A stretch of DNA of 7,280 bases from Clostridia bacterium (GTDB lineage: Bacteria; Bacillota; Clostridia; Oscillospirales; Acutalibacteraceae): NCBI GenBank assembly GCA_017939855.1, contig JAGAZW010000090.1:1-7280 (forward strand), given 5' to 3'. Positions 1 to 5,483 of the stretch are shown here, piece after piece. Below the pieces are notes generated by a model, which made no database searches, was not told where the DNA came from, and saw only the letters and a list, made by a program, of their open reading frames with translations. The translations under genes were made by a program, and so were the position numbers. How positions within the stretch are numbered: the stretch's first letter is position 1; every line of letters begins with the position of its first letter.

Positions 1-639
1 GACACAAACTACGGACTAAGCGAATCGATAGGCCCCGGATGTGTTCATTTAGGTGTAGGTAATGTACATAAGGTTGGTGCTATCGGTAAGGCAGGATACG
101 GTTGGGAAGTAAAAATTATCGACGATAAGGGAAATCTTGTAACAAAAGGCGATGTAGGTGAGCTTTGTGTTAAGGGTCCCGGCGTTATGAAATGCTACTA
201 TAACGATGAAAAATCTTCAAATGAAGTACTTTATGACGGATGGCTCCGCACGGGAGATATGGCTATGGAGGACGAGGACGGTTTTATCTTCCTTGTAGAC
301 CGTAAAAAAGATGTCATCATAACAGGCGGTGAAAACCTATATCCGGTACAGATAGAAGACTATATACGCAAAAACGATGCCGTTAAGGACGTTGCGGTAA
401 TCGGTCTGCCGCATGAACGCCTGGGTGAAATTGCCGCAGCAATCATAGAGATAAAAGAAGGTTATACCTTAACCGAAGAGCAGATAAACGATTTCTGCAT
501 TTCACTACCGAGATATAAACGTCCACGCAAAATAATTTTTGCCGATATACCCAGAAACCCCACCGGAAAAATTGAAAAGGTTAAGCTCAGAGAAATTTAT
601 TGCGGAGAAAGTGTTGTTGCTCAACAGATCGAGAAATAG
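1..639 (+). CDS. AMP-forming acyl-CoA synthetase (class I adenylate-forming family), 3' part only
   Basis: This is the C-terminal 212 residues of an ATP-dependent acyl/carboxylate-CoA ligase; frame 1 is open from the left window edge to the TAG at 637-639, and family members are usually about 500-560 residues, so more than half lies outside. Seen in the visible part: YGLSES at residues 4-9 (the YG-x-(S/T)E adenylate motif), GWLRTGD at 80-86 (ATP ribose-binding Asp), RKKD at 101-104 (hinge region), GGENLYP at 109-115 (CoA-side loop) and NPTGKIEK at 186-193 with the catalytic Lys at 190. The core C-terminal motifs are intact, so the enzyme looks functional. It resembles FadD/CaiC-type ligases rather than the PaaK type encoded further downstream. 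The substrate cannot be told from this fragment; an aryl or fatty acid is possible. A 108-nt gap with a hairpin separates it from iorA, so operon membership is uncertain. Confidence 0.9.
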   Translation, partial: DTNYGLSESIGPGCVHLGVGNVHKVGAIGKAGYGWEVKIIDDKGNLVTKGDVGELCVKGPGVMKCYYNDEKSSNEVLYDGWLRTGDMAMEDEDGFIFLVDRKKDVIITGGENLYPVQIEDYIRKNDAVKDVAVIGLPHERLGEIAAAIIEIKEGYTLTEEQINDFCISLPRYKRPRKIIFADIPRNPTGKIEKVKLREIYCGESVVAQQIEK

Positions 640-649
640 TTTAAAAACG

Positions 650-694
650 ATTCGCACAACCACCCACTTTAAAAGGTTTCGGCGAATGCTTTTT
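650..694 (+). terminator. Imperfect hairpin plus T5: possible terminator or attenuator
   Basis: The arms ATTCGC (650-655) and GCGAAT (682-687) pair perfectly. An inner AACC/GGTT pairing can extend the stem across a small internal loop, and GC then TTTTT (690-694) follows. It lies 10 nt after the stop of the acyl-CoA synthetase gene. The stem is short and has a large interior loop, so as an intrinsic terminator it would be weak; it may only attenuate read-through into iorA. No strong promoter is evident between it and iorA: TATATC near 701-706 is a possible -10 but lacks a good -35. Confidence 0.4.
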
Positions 695-747
695 AAGAAT
701 TATATCATTTAAGCATGGCAGTTTTTATGAAAGGAAAGTTTTAATAT

Positions 748-2481
748 ATGAAAAAGTTAATGCTTGGTAATGCGGCTATAGCGCAGGGTGCCTATGAGGC
801 AGGGGTAAGACTTGTCTCATCCTATCCCGGCACCCCCAGCACCGAAATTACCGAAAATATTGTGAAGTATGATGAAATATTTGTTGAATGGGCGCCTAAC
901 GAAAAGGTTGCAGCAGAGGTAGCGATAGGAGCCTCTATTGCCGGAGGCAGAGCGATGTCTTGCTGTAAGCACGTGGGTCTTAATGTTATGGCAGACCCGG
1001 TATTTACCGTAAGCTACATAGGCTCAAACGGCGGACTTGTATTCTGCGTTGCCGATGACCCGGGTATGCACTCCTCTCAAAACGAGCAGGATTCACGTCA
1101 CTATGCAAAGGCGGCTAAAATTCTTATGCTTGAGCCGTCTGATTCGAGTGAGTGTAAGGAATTTACCAAAATCGCTTACGAGCTTTCCGAAAAATACGAC
1201 ACACCCGCTTTTATACGCCTTTCTACACGTGTTTCCCATTCTCAGAGTCTGGTTGAAATAGGTACACGAGCAAACGATGAAATAAAGGACTATAAAAAGG
1301 ATATCCCAAAACACGTTATGATGCCGGCTATGGCTGTAAAACGTCACGTTTTGGTTGAGGAGAGAACCCAAAAGCTTATAGAATACGCTGAAAACTGTCC
1401 TTTAAATACAATAGAGGATAACGGTAGCAAAATCGGTGTTATTACTGCGGGAATTTCTTATATGTATGCAAAAGAGGCGTTGGGAGACAGTGTAAATTAC
1501 TTAAAGCTCGGTATGGTATATCCGTTGCCCGAAAAGCTGATTAAGGACTTTGCGGCAAAATGTGACAAGGTTTTTGTAATCGAAGAACTTGACCCGTTTA
1601 TTGAGGAGCATTGCAACAATATAGGTGTTAAGGTTTGCGGTAAAAAGAACTTTACCCTTTTGGGTGAATACACTCCCGAAATGATAGCAAAGGTTGTTTT
1701 AAATAAAGATGGTGCTGAAAGATATGAGCTTCAGTCGGATATCCCCGCACGTCCTCCTGTGCTTTGCCCCGGTTGTCCTCATAGAGCAACCTTTTATGTG
1801 CTTAAAAAATTAGGACTTACAGTGTCTGGAGATATCGGATGTTATACTCTGGGAGCTGCAGCACCCTTGCAGTCGGTAGACACCACCATTTGTATGGGAG
1901 CATCGGTTAGTGCGGCTCACGGTATGGCAAAAATCAGGGGCGAGGAATTTAATAAAAAGCTGGTATCGGTTATCGGTGACTCGACATTTATGCATTCGGG
2001 TATTACGGGACTTGTTGATATTGTTTATAATAAGGGTGCCAACACCGTTATTATCCTCGATAACTCTATCACAGGCATGACCGGACACCAGGACAACCCC
2101 ACCACCGGTAAAACCATAAGAGGAGAGGCTACTAAGCAAACAAATCTCATTTCTCTTTGTAAAGCCGTGGGAGTGGAAAGGGTTGTTGTATGCGATCCGT
2201 TCGATGTTAAGGCGTTTGAAGCGGTTGTGAAGGAAGAAACTGCTGCAGATGAGCCTTCGGTAATTATTGCTCAGCGTCCTTGTGCGTTGCTTAAATCGGT
2301 TAAGTACGAGGGCAAGTGCAAGATAGACCAGGATAAATGCAAAAAATGCAAAAAGTGTATGAGTATAGGTTGTCCTGCAATATCGGTTCACGACGGTACC
2401 GTTTCTATCGACCCGTCACAGTGTAACGGCTGCGGACTGTGCATCAGTATTTGTCCCTTTGATGCAATAGTAAAGGAGTGA
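748..2481 (+). CDS. iorA: Indolepyruvate ferredoxin oxidoreductase, alpha subunit
   Basis: This is the catalytic subunit of the arylpyruvate:ferredoxin oxidoreductase: arylpyruvate + CoA + oxidised ferredoxin <-> arylacetyl-CoA + CO2 + reduced ferredoxin, in the cytoplasm of anaerobes. The 577 residues are near the usual family length. Visible in order: the N-terminal pyruvate-oxidoreductase domain with YPGTPSTEI at 26-34; CPGCPHR at 340-346; the TPP domain with GDIGCYTLG at 361-369, GDSTFMHSG at 410-418 and DNSITGMTGHQ at 438-448 (TPP/Mg site); and a C-terminal ferredoxin domain with two [4Fe-4S] motifs, C531-C534-C537-C542-P and C559-C562-C565-C569-P. All eight cluster cysteines are present. 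The spacing of the first cluster, CxxCxxCxxxxCP, is characteristic of IorA. The start is fixed by an in-frame TAA at 742-744; an AAGGAAAG ribosome site (731-738) precedes it at slightly long spacing. It is the first gene of a tight cluster with iorB, paaK and an ACT gene. It is not plain pyruvate oxidoreductase, because the CPGCPHR and fused-ferredoxin layout is the IOR type. Confidence 0.96.
   Translation: MKKLMLGNAAIAQGAYEAGVRLVSSYPGTPSTEITENIVKYDEIFVEWAPNEKVAAEVAIGASIAGGRAMSCCKHVGLNVMADPVFTVSYIGSNGGLVFCVADDPGMHSSQNEQDSRHYAKAAKILMLEPSDSSECKEFTKIAYELSEKYDTPAFIRLSTRVSHSQSLVEIGTRANDEIKDYKKDIPKHVMMPAMAVKRHVLVEERTQKLIEYAENCPLNTIEDNGSKIGVITAGISYMYAKEALGDSVNYLKLGMVYPLPEKLIKDFAAKCDKVFVIEELDPFIEEHCNNIGVKVCGKKNFTLLGEYTPEMIAKVVLNKDGAERYELQSDIPARPPVLCPGCPHRATFYVLKKLGLTVSGDIGCYTLGAAAPLQSVDTTICMGASVSAAHGMAKIRGEEFNKKLVSVIGDSTFMHSGITGLVDIVYNKGANTVIILDNSITGMTGHQDNPTTGKTIRGEATKQTNLISLCKAVGVERVVVCDPFDVKAFEAVVKEETAADEPSVIIAQRPCALLKSVKYEGKCKIDQDKCKKCKKCMSIGCPAISVHDGTVSIDPSQCNGCGLCISICPFDAIVKE
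2472..2478 (+). promoter_or_regulatory. Ribosome binding site of iorB, inside the end of iorA
   Basis: AAAGGAG occupies the last codons of iorA, 7 nt before the iorB ATG at 2486. The overlap points to coupled translation of the two subunits, which assemble with each other. Confidence 0.8.
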
Positions 2482-2485
2482 TTTT

Positions 2486-3052
2486 ATGAATACTAATATT
2501 ATGATAGTAGGCGTTGGCGGTCAAGGCACGCTCCTTGCAAGTAGAATCTTAGGTAACTGTGTTTTGGGCGAGGGCTACGATGTTAAGGTAAGCGAGGTTC
2601 ACGGTATGAGTCAGCGAGGCGGCTCGGTTGTGACATATTTAAAGTACGGCGAGAAGGTTTATTCCCCCATTATCGGTAAGGGCGAGGCGGATGTTATCCT
2701 TGCTTTTGAGCAGCTTGAAGCTTTAAGAGCGCTTCCTTATCTTAAAAAAGGCGGCAAAATTATTGTAAATACTCAGAAAATCGATCCTATGCCTGTTATA
2801 ACGGGGGCGGCCTCCTATCCCGAGGGTATTCTTGATACACTTGAAGAAAATGCTGATTTAACCGCTGTTGACGCTATGGATTTAGCATCAAGGGCCGGAA
2901 ATATTAAAGCGGTAAATGTAGTGCTTATCGGTATTCTTGCAAAAACGTCAGAAATACCCTATGAAAAATGGGTAGAAACGATAAGGTCTACCGTTCCTGA
3001 AAAATTCCTCGATGTAAACCTTAAAGCCTTTGATTTGGGCTATTCAATATGA
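2486..3052 (+). CDS. iorB: Indolepyruvate ferredoxin oxidoreductase, beta subunit
   Basis: This is the small subunit of the IOR complex and corresponds to the gamma-type domain of 2-oxoacid:ferredoxin oxidoreductases; it helps bind CoA and completes the active site with IorA. The 188 residues are about normal for IorB. Seen: a nucleotide-binding-like glycine motif GVGGQG at 9-14 and the family signature EVHGMSQRGGSV at 37-48, which is highly conserved in IorB/PorG-type subunits. The C-terminal half (GNIKAVNVVLIG around residues 136-147) is also typical. It starts 4 nt after the iorA stop with an overlapping AAAGGAG, so translation is probably coupled and stoichiometry controlled. The stop is TGA at 3050-3052; the paaK ribosome site follows at once. 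No truncation or missing motif is seen. Confidence 0.95.
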   Translation: MNTNIMIVGVGGQGTLLASRILGNCVLGEGYDVKVSEVHGMSQRGGSVVTYLKYGEKVYSPIIGKGEADVILAFEQLEALRALPYLKKGGKIIVNTQKIDPMPVITGAASYPEGILDTLEENADLTAVDAMDLASRAGNIKAVNVVLIGILAKTSEIPYEKWVETIRSTVPEKFLDVNLKAFDLGYSI

Positions 3053-3056
3053 GCGT

Positions 3057-3064
3057 AAAAGGAG
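3057..3064 (+). promoter_or_regulatory. Ribosome binding site that fixes the paaK start at 3073
   Basis: AAAAGGAG ends 8 nt before ATG 3073. The upstream in-frame ATG at 3049 overlaps the iorB stop (ATGA) but would place this purine tract inside the coding region, and no comparable site lies in front of it. 3073 is therefore the preferred start. Confidence 0.8.
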
Positions 3065-3072
3065 ACAATAAT

Positions 3073-4380
3073 ATGAGCAAATATTATCAACCCGAAATCG
3101 AAACCGCCTCACCCGAGCAAATCAGAGCTTTACAAGATGAGAGACTTGTTCGTCAGGTTAAGCACGTTTGGGATAATGTACCCTATTACCGCAAAAAAAT
3201 GGAGGAAAAGGGCATAACACCAGATGACATTAAGAGTGTTGATGACCTTAAAAAACTCCCCTTTGTTACCAAGGCAGACCTTAGAGATTGCTACCCTTAT
3301 GGTCTTCTTGCAAAGCCGTTAAGTGAATGTGTAAGGATTCAGTCGACCTCCGGCACGACAGGAAAGAGAGTGGTCGCTTTTTATACCCAGCATGATATTG
3401 ATTTGTGGGAAGATTGTTGTGCAAGAGCCATTATGGCGGCAGGCGGAACAAACGAGGATATTTGTCAGGTGAGTTATGGTTACGGCCTTTTTACAGGAGG
3501 CCCGGGTCTTAATGGCGGCTCTCATAAGGTAGGCTGTCTTACATTGCCTATGTCTTCAGGAAATACCGAGCGTCAGATCCAATTTATGACCGATTTAGGC
3601 TCTACTATCCTTTGCTGCACCCCTTCTTATGCTGCATATCTTGCAGAGTCTATTGAAGAAATGGGACTTCGTGATAGGATTAAGCTTAAAGCGGGTATCT
3701 TCGGCGCTGAAGCGTGGAGTGAAAATATGCGCAGAGATATTGAGGACAAACTTGGTATAAAGGCTTATGATATTTACGGTCTTACCGAAATTACAGGACC
3801 CGGTGTAAGTTTTGAGTGTGAGGAACAAACCGGTATGCACATAAACGAAGACCACTTTATTGCTGAAATTATCGATCCCGAAACCGGGGAGGTTTTACCC
3901 GAAGGCGAAAAAGGTGAGCTTGTATTTACATCAATTACCAAGGAAGCCTTCCCCCTGCTTCGTTACCGTACTCGTGATATCTGTATACTTAGTCGTAAAA
4001 AATGCTCCTGTGGCAGAACACTGGTTAAAATGTGTAAACCTATGGGCAGAAGCGACGACATGCTTATCATTCGTGGTGTAAATGTATTCCCGTCTCAGAT
4101 AGAAGAGGTTCTCCTTTCTATAAAGAGTGGTGAAATTACACCAAACTATCAGATAATTGTTGACCGTGTAAATAATACCGACACCTTTGAGGTTAATGTC
4201 GAAATGAGCGAAAGCTTCTTTACTGACGATATCAAGTCAATAGCAAACATTGAAAAACAGATAACAGATAGATTAAGGTCTGTTTTAGGTATCGGCGCTA
4301 AGGTGCGACTTGTAAATCCCAAGACCATCACCAGAAGTGAAGGTAAGGCTGTAAGAGTCATTGATAAGAGAAAGATTTAA
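3073..4380 (+). CDS. paaK: Phenylacetate-CoA ligase (PaaK-type aryl-CoA ligase)
   Basis: An AMP-forming ligase: phenylacetate (or indole- or hydroxyphenylacetate) + ATP + CoA -> aryl-acetyl-CoA + AMP + PPi, cytoplasmic. From ATG 3073 it is 435 residues, the normal PaaK length and clearly shorter than FadD-type ligases. Seen in order: P-loop-like STSGTTGKR at 91-99; YGLTE at 235-239; LRYRTRD at 296-302 with the ribose-binding Asp 302; CSCGRT at 311-316; GRSDDML at 325-331 (hinge); GVNVFPSQIEE just after it; and a C-terminal RSEGKAVRVID with the probable catalytic Lys at 425. The start eight codons further upstream (3049, overlapping the iorB stop) is rejected on ribosome-site grounds. It follows iorB by 20 nt and precedes the ACT gene by 13 nt. 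Beside IOR the product would make or consume the same arylacetyl-CoA. Aryl specificity (phenyl, indolyl or other) cannot be told from sequence alone. Confidence 0.93.
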   Translation: MSKYYQPEIETASPEQIRALQDERLVRQVKHVWDNVPYYRKKMEEKGITPDDIKSVDDLKKLPFVTKADLRDCYPYGLLAKPLSECVRIQSTSGTTGKRVVAFYTQHDIDLWEDCCARAIMAAGGTNEDICQVSYGYGLFTGGPGLNGGSHKVGCLTLPMSSGNTERQIQFMTDLGSTILCCTPSYAAYLAESIEEMGLRDRIKLKAGIFGAEAWSENMRRDIEDKLGIKAYDIYGLTEITGPGVSFECEEQTGMHINEDHFIAEIIDPETGEVLPEGEKGELVFTSITKEAFPLLRYRTRDICILSRKKCSCGRTLVKMCKPMGRSDDMLIIRGVNVFPSQIEEVLLSIKSGEITPNYQIIVDRVNNTDTFEVNVEMSESFFTDDIKSIANIEKQITDRLRSVLGIGAKVRLVNPKTITRSEGKAVRVIDKRKI

Positions 4381-4385
4381 GGAGG
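4378..4385 (+). promoter_or_regulatory. Ribosome binding site that fixes the ACT-protein start at 4394
   Basis: TAAGGAGG is an ideal anti-Shine-Dalgarno match and shares its TAA with the paaK stop. It lies 8 nt before ATG 4394. An in-frame ATG at 4361 is inside paaK and would put this site within the gene, so 4394 is preferred. Confidence 0.88.
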
Positions 4386-4393
4386 AAACATAT

Positions 4394-4780
4394 ATGTATA
4401 TAACTCAGCTTTCTGTTTTTGTGGAAAACAGGGTGGGCAACCTCGACGAAATTTTAGAGGTGCTTTCTCAAAACGGTATTAACATAAGGGCTCTTTCTAT
4501 GGCCGATACATCAGAGTTCGGCATTTTGAGAATGATTGTGGATGATACAGATAAAGCAAAAGAAAAGTTGCGTGAAATCGGAGTGGTTGTAAAGAGCAGC
4601 GAAGTTATTGCTCAGCACATAGATGACACCCCCGGCGGACTTCAAAAGGTTATCTCCAAGCTAAAGCAAGGAGGCGTTTCGGTTGAATATCTATACGCAT
4701 TTTTGAACCGGGAAAACGATACTGCTCAGGTAGTGCTCAGAGTCGACGATACAAAAAAAGCAGAACAGTTGTTAAAGTGA
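4394..4780 (+). CDS. Tandem ACT-domain protein, probable amino-acid-responsive partner of the IOR/PaaK module
   Basis: A 128-residue protein of two ACT domains and nothing else. Domain 1 covers about residues 1-68: a QLSVFVEN strand, then the RVGNL ligand loop at 13-17, a helix, and GINIRALS. Domain 2 covers about 69-128: VIAQHIDDTPGGL at 71-83, with TPGGL as the equivalent loop, then VSVEYLYAFL. ACT domains bind small ligands, mostly amino acids, at domain interfaces and regulate metabolic enzymes or transcription. Stand-alone double-ACT genes next to paaK and IOR genes are known from other anaerobes, but their molecular role is poorly defined. Sensing an aromatic amino acid or arylacetate is inference. 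From memory of the family, relatives run some 12-18 residues beyond the final KAAExLK-like helix, so this copy, ending QLLK, may lack the last strand. It follows paaK by 13 nt and is the last gene before the hairpin at 4800. Confidence 0.88.
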   Translation: MYITQLSVFVENRVGNLDEILEVLSQNGINIRALSMADTSEFGILRMIVDDTDKAKEKLREIGVVVKSSEVIAQHIDDTPGGLQKVISKLKQGGVSVEYLYAFLNRENDTAQVVLRVDDTKKAEQLLK

Positions 4781-4799
4781 AATTTAATAAATAATGTTA

Positions 4800-4840
4800 G
4801 CGGCAGCTTCCTTTGACTTAAGGGAAGCTGCCGCCTTTGT
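4800..4840 (+). terminator. Perfect 12-bp GC-rich hairpin: operon terminator, possibly bidirectional
   Basis: GCGGCAGCTTCC (4800-4811) pairs without mismatch with GGAAGCTGCCGC (4823-4834) around an 11-nt loop, TTTGACTTAAG. It is 19 nt after the ACT-gene stop and 46 nt beyond the stop of the oppositely oriented XRE gene, so it sits exactly between convergent genes. The T-tract after the plus-strand arm is weak (CTTTGT). On the minus strand the stem is followed by a T-rich but interrupted stretch. Its length and perfection are more than termination needs, so it could also be a dispersed palindromic repeat. Confidence 0.78.
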
Positions 4841-4880
4841 ATAACAGGATATTATGGAAAAGCAATGAACTTTTAAGAAA

Positions 4881-5216
4881 TTACGGTTTAATTCGTTTTG
4901 AGTTTTTGACGAGAACTTCAACAACCTCATAAATTTTTCTGCGATCTTCTTCGGAAATTTTGGAAAGCTTTTCGGTGAGAATAGAGGTTTTGGTAATATA
5001 ACCTACCTTTAAAACGTCGTCTAAAATCGGGTCGGAGGCAATTTCCAGCGCATTGAGTATGGAGATAAAGGTTTCAAGAGAAGGGGTTTTCTCTCCCCGT
5101 TCTATCATACCAATATAATTAGAACTCAAATTTGTTCTCTCTGCTAAATCTTCTTGCGTAAACTTCTTCAAAAGACGATATTTGGCGATTTTTTTGCCGA
5201 TTGTTCCCAGTTGCAT
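4881..5216 (-). CDS. XRE-family helix-turn-helix transcriptional regulator
   Basis: A 111-residue DNA-binding protein. The N-terminal Cro/C1-type helix-turn-helix spans about residues 6-58, with helix 2 at TQEDLAERT (20-28) and recognition helix SSNYIGMIERG (31-41), followed by the usual KTPSLETF segment. The C-terminal 45 or so residues are charged and predicted helical (SEEDRRKIYEVVEVLVKN at about 88-105), which suggests a dimerisation helix; there is no peptidase, cupin or other sensor domain. The start ATG (plus-strand complement 5214-5216) has AGGTGG (complement of 5224-5229) 7 nt upstream. It is convergent with the aryl operon and divergent from lepA. An inverted repeat overlaps its predicted promoter and suggests autoregulation. 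Its targets are unknown, and nothing ties it to the aryl pathway beyond position. Confidence 0.9.
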   Translation of the reverse strand: MQLGTIGKKIAKYRLLKKFTQEDLAERTNLSSNYIGMIERGEKTPSLETFISILNALEIASDPILDDVLKVGYITKTSILTEKLSKISEEDRRKIYEVVEVLVKNSKRIKP

Positions 5217-5228
5217 AATTATCCCACC

Positions 5229-5247
5229 TAGTTATTGCTTATAACTA
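5229..5247. promoter_or_regulatory. Inverted repeat TAGTTAT-N5-ATAACTA, candidate operator of the XRE regulator
   Basis: A perfect 7-bp inverted repeat with a 5-nt spacer lies just upstream of the XRE ribosome site and overlaps the predicted -10 region of that gene. Its ATAACTA half-site recurs at 5299-5305, with ATAACTATTAG and ATAACTATTGG as the extended right-hand matches. Palindromes of this size at an XRE gene's own promoter are commonly autorepressor sites. Assignment is by position and symmetry only. Confidence 0.4.
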
Positions 5248-5264
5248 TTAGTATAGATGGTCAA
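5238..5264 (-). promoter_or_regulatory. Possible promoter of the XRE gene
   Basis: Read on the minus strand, TTGACC (complement of 5259-5264) is a good -35, and TATAAG (complement of 5238-5243) follows after 15 nt as a -10. The spacing is shorter than the ideal 17, so the exact -10 is uncertain; TATACT (complement of 5250-5255) is an alternative but has a poor -35. Confidence 0.35.
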
Positions 5265-5298
5265 ATTGCAATAATACACAAACTAAAAGGAAGAATAT

Positions 5299-5309
5299 AT
5301 AACTATTGG
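5299..5309 (+). repeat. Second copy of ATAACTATT(A/G)G, matching 5241-5251
   Basis: ATAACTATTGG at 5299-5309 repeats ATAACTATTAG at 5241-5251 in direct orientation with 10 of 11 bases identical, 58 bp apart. It could be an extra half-site for the XRE protein between the two divergent promoters; in A/T-rich DNA a chance match is also possible. Confidence 0.4.
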
Positions 5310-5422
5310 TTGTCCACATATGCTCGGCTTCGGTTGTGGGGGGGGTAATATGCTATTTGAAATCTGATTGAGGTTGACTGCTTTGCCTATCTAAAGAAAA
5401 AAGGAAAAGCGGGTGTTTTCTC

Positions 5423-5456
5423 TTGTAATAATTATATATTTATGATAAAATATAAT
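5423..5456 (+). promoter_or_regulatory. Sigma-A-like promoter of lepA
   Basis: TTGTAA (5423-5428) and TAAAAT (5446-5451) are separated by 17 nt and match the -35 and -10 consensus in four and five of six positions. A perfect TATAAT lies at 5451-5456 as an alternative -10 but has no -35 at proper distance. The leader to the TTG start would be only about 25-30 nt. The rest of 5265-5422 holds the G8 run and no gene that I can support. Confidence 0.55.
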
Positions 5457-5468
5457 GAATAATAGTAT

Positions 5469-5474
5469 AAGGAG
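5469..5474 (+). promoter_or_regulatory. Ribosome binding site that decides the TTG start of lepA
   Basis: AAGGAG ends 9 nt before TTG 5484. The nearby ATG at 5477 is only 2 nt from this site and out of frame with lepA, so it is not the start. Confidence 0.82.
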
Positions 5475-5483
5475 AAATGCCGA

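Noticed and set aside
715..744. Nine-codon frame starting at ATG 715 just before iorA, as a leader peptide
   Set aside because: No ribosome site in front of it, no run of aromatic codons or regulatory codon pattern, and no alternative hairpin set that would form an attenuator with it.
640..747. T-box or riboswitch controlling iorA
   Set aside because: The gap is only 108 nt and shows no T-box sequence (TGGNACCGCG-like), no tryptophan-attenuation pattern and only one weak hairpin.
1093..2391. Long open frames on the minus strand and in other plus frames across iorA
   Set aside because: They are antiparallel or shifted shadows of a gene with full family motifs, lack ribosome sites and show low-complexity, cysteine/histidine-rich translations without any recognisable domain.
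3049..3072. ATG overlapping the iorB stop (ATGA) as the paaK start
   Set aside because: It lacks an upstream ribosome site, while AAAAGGAG is placed ideally for ATG 3073; the extra eight residues (MSVKGDNN) are not family-like.
4361..4393. ATG inside paaK as the ACT-protein start
   Set aside because: The extra 11 residues are the out-of-frame reading of the end of paaK and of the TAAGGAGG ribosome site; ACT domain 1 begins right after ATG 4394.
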